From: an uncultured Prevotellaceae bacterium
GTDB taxonomy: Bacteria; Bacteroidota; Bacteroidia; Bacteroidales; Bacteroidaceae
Direction of reading: 5' to 3'
DNA length: 64,000 bases
NCBI GenBank assembly: GCA_900319225.1
Contig: ONNV01000010.1
Span: forward strand, 155,237 to 219,236
Positions 18,132-26,219 of the stretch are shown here, piece after piece (position 1 is the stretch's first letter; every line of letters starts with the position of its first letter). The notes under the pieces were generated by a model that saw only the letters and a list, made by a program, of their open reading frames with translations, made no database searches and was not told the origin of the DNA. A program made the position numbers and the translations under genes.

Positions 18132-19457
18132 TTACTTGTGTGCCTCGTTGAACAGGCGCAGACGCTCTTCAAGTACGGGGAACTGGTCGTCGCGGATGTT
18201 TGATGCGCAACCGCGGATACCCTGACGGGTGCTGCCGGTTGATGAGAGCACGATTCCGCTTATTCCGTAGTAGAGCAGCTCATGCAGCAACTGGCCTCCC
18301 TCCATGGGTGTGCCGTCGGGCAGGTTGTAACCGAATGTAAAGAAGAATCCGTTGCTTACAGGCTCTTCCAGGTCCTTGTCATAGGTGATGTTGAATCCGT
18401 TGCGCAGCAGGGCAGCCTTGATCTTCTCGGTGCGGCGTGCATACTCGCGGATATCCTCACGGAACTGGTACTCACCGTCACAGGCGGCCTTGAGCATTGC
18501 AGCCATGGCGCACTGTACCGAGTGGGTTACGCCCGATGACATTGCGTAAAGCATATCATATGCGTAGACGGCACCAAAACGGGAAATGTTGTAACGTTTC
18601 TGCAGAGTCTCAAAGTGACGCTCGTAGAGTTTGTCCGATATGCATGCAACGGCGATACGCTCGCCTGCGTAGCTGAATATCTTACTGCCGCTGAGCATCA
18701 TGATGTAGTTATCGGTGTAGTGCGATACGCTCACCTGATAAGGCTCCTTGAATGGGATGCCCAGACCCTCGCGGCGGAAATCCATTGTCATGTAGGCCAG
18801 GTCCTCAAGTATGATGGTGTCATATTTTGTGGCCAATTCACCGATGGTTTTGATCTCACTCTCGGTAAGACACATCCAACTGGGGTTGTTGGGGTTACTG
18901 TAGACTATGCAGCAGATGTTGCCGTTCTTGAGGTAACTCTCCAGCTTGGGTCCCAGCTTCTCGGCGCGGAAATCGGCCACGTCAAACTGGGCGGTCTTTA
19001 CACCCATTACCTGAGCCTGCATCTTCTGTACGGGGAATCCGGGATCGATGTAGAGAATGGTATCCTTCTTGGGATCGATCTGTGAGCACAGAAGGAATGC
19101 GGCAAACGTGCCCTGCATGGCTCCGCAGGTGGGAGTGCAGTGACCGGGCTCGATGTCTGTGTTGATGAATGCCTTTACAAAACGTGCAGCCTGCTCCTTG
19201 AGTTCGGGGATACCCTCAATGTTGGGATACTTGGAAGCAACACCGCGGTCAAGTGCCTCTTTCTGGGCTTTTACACCTACGGCCGATGGCGGTATGCCGG
19301 GTACACCCATCTCAAAATGGATGAACTCCTGTCCGGTTACTTTCTCGGCATTCAGCTCACATGCCAGCACCTGGCGGATGGATGCCTTGTTGAGGTCACG
19401 TACCTCTATTTTCTCAAGATAATCGTCAATGACGTTTGCAGGAATCAGCGTTTTCAT
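18132..19457 (-). CDS. PLP-dependent aminotransferase, class I/II (probably aromatic)
   Basis: 441 residues with the fold-type I aminotransferase layout. Visible motifs are the substrate-loop start (GVPGIPPSAVG), a cofactor-binding stretch (TPTCGAMQGTFAA), NPNNPSW, EDLAYMTMDF and the PLP lysine region SGSKIFSYAGER. Located 9 nt downstream of iorB and in the same orientation as iorAB and an aryl-CoA ligase, it most likely interconverts aromatic amino acids and arylpyruvates. Substrate assignment rests on context. The gene ends 6 nt from hairpin element A, which probably terminates transcription. Confidence 0.88.
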   Translation of the reverse strand: MKTLIPANVIDDYLEKIEVRDLNKASIRQVLACELNAEKVTGQEFIHFEMGVPGIPPSAVGVKAQKEALDRGVASKYPNIEGIPELKEQAARFVKAFINTDIEPGHCTPTCGAMQGTFAAFLLCSQIDPKKDTILYIDPGFPVQKMQAQVMGVKTAQFDVADFRAEKLGPKLESYLKNGNICCIVYSNPNNPSWMCLTESEIKTIGELATKYDTIILEDLAYMTMDFRREGLGIPFKEPYQVSVSHYTDNYIMMLSGSKIFSYAGERIAVACISDKLYERHFETLQKRYNISRFGAVYAYDMLYAMSSGVTHSVQCAMAAMLKAACDGEYQFREDIREYARRTEKIKAALLRNGFNITYDKDLEEPVSNGFFFTFGYNLPDGTPMEGGQLLHELLYYGISGIVLSSTGSTRQGIRGCASNIRDDQFPVLEERLRLFNEAHK

Positions 19458-19466
19458 CAGTGTTTT

Positions 19467-20039
19467 TTATTCACAGTTACGGCCAATCTCGAGGGCCTTT
19501 ATGTTCATTTCTACTATTGCATCACCTTTGGCACCGAATATGGTACGTACGCTCTGGCACAGCTTGTCAAAGCTTATGCTCTTGAGGGCCTTTGATGCGG
19601 CACCCAGCAATATCATGTTCACTGCCTTGGGCATCTTGTTCTCCTTACCCAGCTCATCGGTGTCAATAAGGATTACGTTACCCAGTTCCTTGAGCTCATC
19701 AATAATTGCCTTCTGATCGGGGTAATTGCCTATGTTGATGAAGGGGTTGGATGATGTGATTACCCATCCGTCCGTGCTTAGGTACTGCTTGTAACGCAGT
19801 GCCTCCATGGGCTCCATGGCTATGATGATATCGGCCTGGCCAAGTGATATGAGGTCACTTGCAATGGGCTGGTCCGATATGCGCAGGTTTGACTGTACGT
19901 CACCGCCGCGCTGACTCATTCCGTGAACCTCGGCCTGCTTGATGTAGAGATCCTCCTCAAGGGCGGCCTGACCTATGACTGTGGCGATTGAGAGGATACC
20001 TTGTCCTCCTACGCCTGCAAGAATTATATCTGTTTTCAT
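19467..20039 (-). CDS. iorB: Indolepyruvate oxidoreductase subunit beta
   Basis: Gamma-type domain of a 2-oxoacid oxidoreductase, 190 residues. The N-terminus has GVGGQGILS (nucleotide-binding-like Gly loop), then AEVHGMSQRGGDVQSNLR and ADIIIAMEPMEALRY, all characteristic of IorB. Together with IorA it converts arylpyruvates (indolepyruvate, phenylpyruvate, hydroxyphenylpyruvate) plus CoA to arylacetyl-CoA and CO2, passing electrons to a ferredoxin. Its ATG overlaps the iorA stop (ATGA at 20036-20039), consistent with a stoichiometric complex. Confidence 0.94.
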   Translation of the reverse strand: MKTDIILAGVGGQGILSIATVIGQAALEEDLYIKQAEVHGMSQRGGDVQSNLRISDQPIASDLISLGQADIIIAMEPMEALRYKQYLSTDGWVITSSNPFINIGNYPDQKAIIDELKELGNVILIDTDELGKENKMPKAVNMILLGAASKALKSISFDKLCQSVRTIFGAKGDAIVEMNIKALEIGRNCE

Positions 20040-21640
20040 TTCTGTGCGGCTTTAGCTTTTGCCTTACGGGCAAGTGTCTGGATACATTCACGGCGCGGTA
20101 TGATTACCGACAGACCCTGATACTCAATCTCCTCACGCAGCGTGCGTGTGATCTCCTCCATATTCTGGGGCAGCGGAACAACCACCTTAAGATGGTCGGG
20201 GTCAACGCCGATACCGCGGCAGATGGCCTCAAACTTGTTGGTTCCGGCACTGTCCTGTCCGCCGGTCATACCGGTGGTGAGGTTATCGGAGATTATGATT
20301 GTGATGGGAGAGTTCTCATTAACGGCATCCAGCAGACCGGTCATACCGGAGTGGGTGAATGTGCTGTCACCTATGATGGCGACTGCGGGGAACACGCCCG
20401 CATCGGCGGCACCCTTGGCCATGGTGATGCTGGCACCCATATCTACGGTGCTGTCAAGAGCCTGGAAGGGAGGCAGGGCACCCAGTGTATAGCAACCTAT
20501 GTCACCGAACACCTTGGCATCCTTGTAATCCTTGAGCACCAGGTTGATGGCCTCATATACGCTGCGGTGACCGCAACCCTGGCATAGGGCGGGCGGACGT
20601 GCCACAACGTTCTTGGCAACCTCAGGATGCGGCAGCGGAGCCAGACCCAGGGCGGCCTTAACTATATCGGGGTTGAGCTCTCCCTGACGGGGCAATTCGC
20701 CGGTCAGACGGCCGATAATCTTGCAGTCAGAGGGGAGAATACCTGCAACCTGCTCCTCAACAAAAGGCTGTCCGTCCTCAATTACCATGATGGAGTCACA
20801 CTGCTCGGCCATGGTACGGATGGTCTCGGAGGGTATGGGGTACTGTGAGATCTTGAGTACGGGGAAGGGTATGCCCTCAGGGTAGCACTCTGAGAGGTAG
20901 TTGTATGCGTTACCGCATGCAATGGCACCCATCTTGAAACGCTTGGCCTGGGCCTTGAAGCTGTTGAACGGTGACTCTACAGAGAGACGCATGATCTCAG
21001 GCTGACGCTCCAGCAGTGAAGCGTAACGGCGCTTGGCGATAGCGGGCAGCAGAACCCAGTCACGAACTCCGCTTACGGGGTTGAGAGCGTTCTGGGCACG
21101 CTTCTCCTTGAGAGTAACCACGGCACGTGAGTGGGCCAGACGGGTAACGGTACGCATCAGGACCGGGAGCTTGAGAGACTCTGACAGGTCATATGCGTAT
21201 GACATCATATCATAAGCCTCCTGCTGTGTTGACGGCTCCAGCACCGGAATGAGAGCGAACTTACCGTAGAAACGGGTGTCCTGCTCATCCTGTGATGAGT
21301 GCATTGAGGGGTCATCGGCCACAAGAACCACGATACCGCCGTTCACACCGGTAATGGATGAGTTCACGAACGGATCGGCAGCTACGTTCATACCTACGTG
21401 TTTCATGCAGACCAGAGCGCGCTTTCCGGCAAATGACATACCCAGAGCAGCCTCCATGGCTGTCTTCTCATTTGTGCACCAGCGTGAGTGGAGCTTCTCA
21501 GACGGATTCTTCCTGCAGTATCCCTGGATATATTCTGTTATCTCGGTGGAAGGGGTGCCGGGATAGGCGTAAACACCGCTCAATCCGGCATCGATGGCAC
21601 CTTGTGCTATGGCTTCATCGCCAAGTAAAAGCTTTTTCAT
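20036..21640 (-). CDS. iorA: Indolepyruvate oxidoreductase subunit alpha, without C-terminal ferredoxin domain
   Basis: 534-residue thiamine-diphosphate subunit. The N-terminal pyrimidine-binding domain begins at LLGDEAIAQGAIDAG with GVYAYPGTPSTEI. The C-terminal TPP domain has CQGCGHRS, GDIGCYTLG and GDSTFTHSGMTGLLDAVNE. Many archaeal and bacterial IorA proteins exceed 600 residues and end in two 4Fe-4S clusters; this one stops at RRECIQTLARKAKAKAAQK, with no CxxCxxC motif, so its electron route must differ. Short forms may be normal in Bacteroides. A -7-like box lies 31 nt upstream (21671-21678), so iorA-iorB-aminotransferase could have its own promoter. Confidence 0.93.
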   Translation of the reverse strand: MKKLLLGDEAIAQGAIDAGLSGVYAYPGTPSTEITEYIQGYCRKNPSEKLHSRWCTNEKTAMEAALGMSFAGKRALVCMKHVGMNVAADPFVNSSITGVNGGIVVLVADDPSMHSSQDEQDTRFYGKFALIPVLEPSTQQEAYDMMSYAYDLSESLKLPVLMRTVTRLAHSRAVVTLKEKRAQNALNPVSGVRDWVLLPAIAKRRYASLLERQPEIMRLSVESPFNSFKAQAKRFKMGAIACGNAYNYLSECYPEGIPFPVLKISQYPIPSETIRTMAEQCDSIMVIEDGQPFVEEQVAGILPSDCKIIGRLTGELPRQGELNPDIVKAALGLAPLPHPEVAKNVVARPPALCQGCGHRSVYEAINLVLKDYKDAKVFGDIGCYTLGALPPFQALDSTVDMGASITMAKGAADAGVFPAVAIIGDSTFTHSGMTGLLDAVNENSPITIIISDNLTTGMTGGQDSAGTNKFEAICRGIGVDPDHLKVVVPLPQNMEEITRTLREEIEYQGLSVIIPRRECIQTLARKAKAKAAQK

Positions 21641-21670
21641 ATAAAAAGTGTCTTCAATTTTTTAAGAACA

Positions 21671-21678
21671 CAAAAGTA
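21671..21678 (-). promoter_or_regulatory. Candidate -7 box upstream of iorA
   Basis: On the minus strand this reads TACTTTTG, matching TAnnTTTG, 31 nt before the iorA ATG. No good -33 TTTG at proper spacing, so it is tentative. Confidence 0.35.
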
Positions 21679-21679
21679 C

Positions 21680-23266
21680 TCATTTTTTCACTTCATCGGC
21701 ATCCATAAGAGAGGTCGATGCATGAACGGTAACCTGACGCTCGTAGCAACCGAACATCTTGTCAACGCTATCCTTCTCCTTAACCTTTGAGAAGAGGCTT
21801 ACAATGGGTACGATAACCAGACCGGCAACCATTGACAGCACGCCGGCGTTGATGGGTGAGCTGAAGAACGGGCTGATGAATGTGGTCTTGGTGAATGTAC
21901 CGTACATGCAGCCGCACATGATAGCTACGCCAACTATGAAGCTGGCCCATACAGAAGCCTTGGTGGTCTTCTTCCAGTAGAGTCCGTACAGGAACGGAGC
22001 AAGGAAAGCACCTGCCAGAGCGCCCCAGCTGATACCCATGAGCTGAGCTATGAATGTAACGGAGCTCTTGGCCTGGACGATAGCCAGTATTGATGATACT
22101 GCAATGAAGAATACAACCAGCAGACGTATTGAGAGCAGCTGTGACTTCTCACTCATGTTCTTGCCGCCCTTGGCCATAGCCGGCTTGATGATATCCAGTG
22201 TAAGTGTTGAACCCGATGTAAGAACCAGTGATGAGAGGGTTGACATGGATGCTGAGAGCACCAGAATGATAACCACACCGATCATGAGGTCAGGCAGGGT
22301 CTGGAGCATGGAGGGAACGATGCTGTCATAAACGGGGTTGCCGTTGGCACCGAACTCAATCACATTACCGTACAGACGGCCAAAACCGCCCAGGAAGTAG
22401 CAACCGCCAGCCACGATGATTGCAAAGAAGGTTGAGATGAATGTACCCTTACGTATGGCGGCCTCGTCACGGATAGCGTAGAACTTACCTACCATCTGGG
22501 GCAGACCCCACGTTCCGAGTGATGTGAGTAGTACCACACCCAACAGGTAGAGAGGCTGCGGGCCGAAGAATGATACAAAGGCACCGTTGAGTGCAGGAGC
22601 GGTCTCGCTCTGTATCTGTGACATCTTCTCAATCGCTGCGGTGAAACCGCCGTTTCCGTTCAGTACTGATATGATGACGGCAACGATACCTACCAGCATG
22701 ATCATACCCTGAATGAAGTCATTCACGGCAGTAGCCATGTAACCGCCCACCAGCACGTAGATACCGGTCAGTATAGCCATTCCAAGCACACACCAGCTGT
22801 AATCGATACCGAATGAGAGTCCGAATAGACGTGACAGACCGTTATACAGTGATGCGGTATAAGGTATAAGGAATATGAATACGATTACTGATGCGGCAAC
22901 CTTGAGAGCCTCGGAGTTGAAACGCTGACCAAAGAAATCAGGCATTGTGGCGCTCTTGAGGTACTGGGTCATAAGGCGGGTGCGACGGCCCAGGATTCTC
23001 CAGGCAAGGAGTGAACCTATCAGGGCGTTACCCAGACCGATCCAGGTTGCTGAAAGACCGTATTTCCAACCAAACTGACCGGCGTATCCTACAAAGATTA
23101 CGGCCGAGAAGTATGATGTACCGAATGCAAAGGCGGTGAGCCATGAGCCAACCTTACGGTCACCAAGCACAAATCCCTGCACATTGGCAGCGCTCTTGCG
23201 GCAATAAATTCCTACGCCAATCATTACGGCGAAGAAGATTATCAGAATGAGAATTTTAAGAAACAT
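21680..23266 (-). CDS. Sodium:solute symporter (SSS family)
   Basis: 528-residue permease with about 13 hydrophobic segments. SSS family sequence is clear: a GxYxR-like start (GVGIYCRKSAANVQGFVLGDRKVG), GTSYFSAVIFVGYAG, and a GGYMATAVNDFIQG signature in the middle. It couples import of an organic solute to Na+. The position between the aryl-CoA ligase/ACT genes and iorAB suggests an aromatic acid (such as phenylacetate or indoleacetate) or aromatic amino acid as substrate; the family does not show this by itself. A terminator precedes it (23301-23334), and no good promoter is visible in the 34 nt between, so expression may depend on readthrough. Confidence 0.88.
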   Translation of the reverse strand: MFLKILILIIFFAVMIGVGIYCRKSAANVQGFVLGDRKVGSWLTAFAFGTSYFSAVIFVGYAGQFGWKYGLSATWIGLGNALIGSLLAWRILGRRTRLMTQYLKSATMPDFFGQRFNSEALKVAASVIVFIFLIPYTASLYNGLSRLFGLSFGIDYSWCVLGMAILTGIYVLVGGYMATAVNDFIQGMIMLVGIVAVIISVLNGNGGFTAAIEKMSQIQSETAPALNGAFVSFFGPQPLYLLGVVLLTSLGTWGLPQMVGKFYAIRDEAAIRKGTFISTFFAIIVAGGCYFLGGFGRLYGNVIEFGANGNPVYDSIVPSMLQTLPDLMIGVVIILVLSASMSTLSSLVLTSGSTLTLDIIKPAMAKGGKNMSEKSQLLSIRLLVVFFIAVSSILAIVQAKSSVTFIAQLMGISWGALAGAFLAPFLYGLYWKKTTKASVWASFIVGVAIMCGCMYGTFTKTTFISPFFSSPINAGVLSMVAGLVIVPIVSLFSKVKEKDSVDKMFGCYERQVTVHASTSLMDADEVKK

Positions 23267-23300
23267 GGTTAATGTTGTATTAGGTGTTAATAATTATTCC

Positions 23301-23334
23301 AAAAAAAAGGTCGGGAACCGTTATTCCCAACCTT
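23301..23334 (-). terminator. Terminator/attenuator overlapping the ACT gene stop codon
   Basis: On the minus strand an 11-bp stem (aaggttgggaa with ttcccgacctt, one G-T pair; 23324-23334 and 23307-23317) surrounds a 6-nt loop and is followed by eight T residues (23301-23308). The ACT stop codon (23321-23323) is in the loop and the last sense codons form the first stem arm. It lies 35 nt before the symporter ATG. Confidence 0.85.
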
Positions 23335-23737
23335 GTATAAGAGTAAGACCTTTCTCTTTAGCCACACGTTCTGCTATTTCCAGATTGGCAGGACGGATTA
23401 TGAGCACCAGTTTGCCGTCTTTATGGAATGTGTAGAGGTAGCTGATGGAGCAACCGCCCGATGTGAGTGCGTCCACTGCATCGGCAAAAGATGCGGTATC
23501 GGGCTCAACCTGGATGGCAAGCACCTCATTGATGTTTACCAGATGTCCCTTCTCGGCCAGCAGGGCTGATGCCTTTTTCTGGTCCGATGTGATGAGACGC
23601 AGTATTCCGTACTCTGTGGTATCGGCTACGGATGCAGCCTGGATCTCTATGTTCTGGTCCTTGAGGGCGGTAAGGATGTCACTCAGCTTGCCACGCTGGT
23701 TCTCAAGGAATATGGAAATCTGTTTGATTGTCTTCAT
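23321..23737 (-). CDS. Tandem ACT-domain protein
   Basis: 138 residues made of two ACT-like modules (about 1-70 and 71-138): IKQISIFLENQRGKLSDILTAL begins the first, and GCSISYLYTFHKDGKLVLIIRP lies in the second. ACT domains usually bind amino acids and regulate a linked enzyme. Stand-alone ACT proteins like this often accompany phenylacetate-CoA ligase and IorAB genes in anaerobes. It lies 12 nt after the ligase gene. It probably senses an aromatic amino acid, which is inference from context. Its 3' end doubles as a terminator arm. Confidence 0.85.
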   Translation of the reverse strand: MKTIKQISIFLENQRGKLSDILTALKDQNIEIQAASVADTTEYGILRLITSDQKKASALLAEKGHLVNINEVLAIQVEPDTASFADAVDALTSGGCSISYLYTFHKDGKLVLIIRPANLEIAERVAKEKGLTLIQGWE

Positions 23738-23749
23738 AATGTCCTTTTA

Positions 23750-25051
23750 TTAATGGTTGTGACGCAAATCATTTACTCTCTTGGCCTTGCCGTCTGACTG
23801 CGGGATTACGCCCTTGCCTACCAGCTTAACCTTAGGAGTGAGCAGTATCTCATCCTTGAGGCGGCGGGTAATCTCCTTGGTCAGGTTCTGCAGCATGCCA
23901 AAGTCATCGGTAGCCTGTGCCAGCTCTGCCTCGACGGTCATCTCATCATTGTCACCAACAGTCTCAATGGTGATGAGGTAATCACTTGCCAGCTCGGGGA
24001 ACTGCATCAGGATCTTCTCAATCTGGATAGGATAGATGTTTACACCCTTAACGATCATCATGTCATCCGAGCGGCCCTGGAAACGTGCCAGACGTACATG
24101 TGTACGGCCGCAGGGGCAGTCACCCGGGAGGATGCGTGTAAGGTCACGGGTACGGTAGCGGAACAGCGGCATGGCCTCACGGTTCAGTGTGGTAAGAACC
24201 AGCTCACCCAGTTCACCCTCCGGAACGGGCTCCAGAGTCTCGGGATCAAGGATCTCAACTATGTAATTGTCTTCCCAGATATGCATTCCGTTCTGCTCCT
24301 GGCACTCGATTGCTACGCCGGGGCCGCACATCTCACTCATACCGAAGTTGTTGTATGCCTTGGCACCCCAGATCTCCTCAATACGCTTGCGCTGTGCCTC
24401 TGAGTGGGGCTCTGCGCCGATGATGAGGGTCTTTACGGTAGTGTCACGCGGGTCTATGCCCTCCTCCTGGAATGCAGCGGCCAGACGGGTTGCATATGAA
24501 GGTATGCAGTGAAGTGCTGTGGTACCGAAGTCAGTGATGAACTTTACGTGACGCTTGCTGTTACCGGCACCTGCAGGAACTGTCATGGCTCCCAGACGCT
24601 CGGCAGCATACTGAATGCCCAGACCGCCGGTGAACATACCGTAACCGGATGTATTCTGGATAATATCCGTGTTACGCAGTCCTATACAGTACATGGAACG
24701 GGCCATGGCATCGGCCCACTGGTCAAGGTCTCTCTGGGTGTGCAGGATAACGGTGGGGTTACCTGTAGTTCCGCTTGATGAGTGCAGACGTACTACCTTC
24801 TCCAGAGGTACGGACTTGATGCCGAAGGGATAAGTGGCACGCAGGTCATTCTTGGTTGTAAACGGAAAGCGCTTTATGTCCTGGACGGACTTGATGCTAT
24901 CGGGTGTAATGCCCAGTTCCTTGAATTTGGGAGCGTAGAATTCGCTGCCCATTGCAATCTCCACGGTTTTCTTGAGACGCTCCACCTGAAGCTGTTCAAG
25001 CTGCTTGCGGGGCATTGTCTCAATCTCCTCGTTCCAGTATTTACTGTTCAT
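23750..25051 (-). CDS. Phenylacetate-CoA ligase family (AMP-forming aryl-CoA ligase)
   Basis: 433-residue adenylate-forming enzyme of the PaaK type. Motifs: SSSGTTGNPTVI (P-loop-like ATP site), GYGMFTGGLGIQYAAERLG, NNFGMSEMCGPG, and YRTRDLTRI, followed by a small C-terminal domain (MMIVKGVNIYPIQIEKIL). It activates phenylacetate or a related arylacetate with ATP and CoA. Together with IorAB and the aminotransferase it gives a path between arylacetates and aromatic amino acids. No aerobic phenylacetate ring-cleavage genes are present. It starts the aromatic group, 33 nt downstream of a lipoprotein gene. Confidence 0.92.
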   Translation of the reverse strand: MNSKYWNEEIETMPRKQLEQLQVERLKKTVEIAMGSEFYAPKFKELGITPDSIKSVQDIKRFPFTTKNDLRATYPFGIKSVPLEKVVRLHSSSGTTGNPTVILHTQRDLDQWADAMARSMYCIGLRNTDIIQNTSGYGMFTGGLGIQYAAERLGAMTVPAGAGNSKRHVKFITDFGTTALHCIPSYATRLAAAFQEEGIDPRDTTVKTLIIGAEPHSEAQRKRIEEIWGAKAYNNFGMSEMCGPGVAIECQEQNGMHIWEDNYIVEILDPETLEPVPEGELGELVLTTLNREAMPLFRYRTRDLTRILPGDCPCGRTHVRLARFQGRSDDMMIVKGVNIYPIQIEKILMQFPELASDYLITIETVGDNDEMTVEAELAQATDDFGMLQNLTKEITRRLKDEILLTPKVKLVGKGVIPQSDGKAKRVNDLRHNH

Positions 25052-25083
25052 TTTATGCGTTGTTTTTTAATCAGTTGGCAAAT

Positions 25084-25806
25084 TTACATTATTTTGGCGA
25101 GTTCTTCAAGCAGATAATCCTGACCTTTGTCGCTAATACCTACATAATAGCTCAGAGGTTCGTCACTTTGAACTCCTCTGGAGACAAAAATGCGGCCATC
25201 GGACTCATCATACTGTTTATCCTGCATATCGGGCATGATGATTATGGCAGTCACGCCGTTTGAGTACTCCACCAGGTAGCCTTTCTCCAGTTCCTTCACC
25301 GTGCCAGCCTTGGCGGCTGATATTTCCGCTGCTACGTTAAGCAGGTCAAAAGCGCCGGTGTAGTAATCTATGACATTCATTATGGGGCTATCCTTATACA
25401 GGGTAATCTGTTTGTCAAGCGTAATGGGCTCGTCATAAATTGGCCATGCGTCATGATGCAGACGTATTATCATCATCTCATCGGTCTTAAGCATGGTTTC
25501 GGCCAGGCTGTATCCGTTATCCGGAGTGTACATTCCCGATGTTCCCATAGGGAATGATGCTCCATATCCCAATGTATGGGAATCAGACGGTAGCTGGATC
25601 TCTCGGCCACTACTGAGCCTGAGGTATGCCTTGAATCCGGTATAGTCATGCCTTTTGCCTTCTGAGTCCATATCTGTCTGGAATCTTATGGTGCCGTTGG
25701 TCCATGAGATTTTGTTCTTGCGGACACTGAGTTCCAGCCCGGCAGGGGTGTTGTTGCAGCCGGCAAGCGTAAATAGAGCCAATAAAAGAATCAGTATCTT
25801 TCTCAT
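25084..25806 (-). CDS. Lipoprotein of unknown function
   Basis: 240 residues with a clear lipoprotein signal peptide (lipobox LAGC, Cys16). The mature part looks beta-rich (KISWTNGTIRFQTD, QITLYKDSPIMNVIDYYTG) and could relate to DUF4861-like proteins of Bacteroides, but I am not sure of the family. It overlaps sufE by ATGA (25803-25806), so it is co-translated with the sufE and M28 genes. No enzymatic motif was recognised. Confidence 0.7.
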   Translation of the reverse strand: MRKILILLLALFTLAGCNNTPAGLELSVRKNKISWTNGTIRFQTDMDSEGKRHDYTGFKAYLRLSSGREIQLPSDSHTLGYGASFPMGTSGMYTPDNGYSLAETMLKTDEMMIIRLHHDAWPIYDEPITLDKQITLYKDSPIMNVIDYYTGAFDLLNVAAEISAAKAGTVKELEKGYLVEYSNGVTAIIIMPDMQDKQYDESDGRIFVSRGVQSDEPLSYYVGISDKGQDYLLEELAKIM

Positions 25807-26219
25807 TTCTGTGAGTATGCTAATGCGTATGTCTTGATCTGTTTGAGCATGGACAGAAGGCCGTTGCTGCGGGTGGGTGACAGGTGCTGGGTGAGTCCTA
25901 TGGCATCTATGAAATGCACGTCACTTTCCAGTATCTCCTGCGGAGTATGGTCTGACAGTACCCTGATGAGCAGGGCAATCAGGCCTTTTGTTATGATGGC
26001 GTCGCTGTCTGCCTCAAAATGAACCAGTCCGTCAACCATCTGTGCATGGAGCCACACACGGCTCTGGCAGCCCTCAATGAGGTTGTCCTCAGTTTTGTAG
26101 GCGGGGTCTAAAGCCGGCTGTTCATTACCCAGGTCTATGATCATCTGATATTTGTCCATCCAGTCGTCAAATGCGCTGAACTCATCTATCACCTCTTCCT
26201 GAATCTGTTCTATGGTCAT
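25803..26219 (-). CDS. sufE: SufE-family sulfur acceptor
   Basis: 138-residue cytosolic protein. SufE accepts sulfane sulfur from the cysteine desulfurase SufS onto a conserved Cys and passes it to the SufBCD scaffold for Fe-S cluster assembly. The acceptor Cys is in NLIEGCQSRVWL (about residue 51), and the family pattern continues with ITKGLIALLIRVLSDHTPQEI. No other suf genes are in the window. The upstream ispG enzyme and IorAB are Fe-S dependent, which makes the location unsurprising. It overlaps both neighbours by ATGA. Confidence 0.9.
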   Translation of the reverse strand: MTIEQIQEEVIDEFSAFDDWMDKYQMIIDLGNEQPALDPAYKTEDNLIEGCQSRVWLHAQMVDGLVHFEADSDAIITKGLIALLIRVLSDHTPQEILESDVHFIDAIGLTQHLSPTRSNGLLSMLKQIKTYALAYSQK

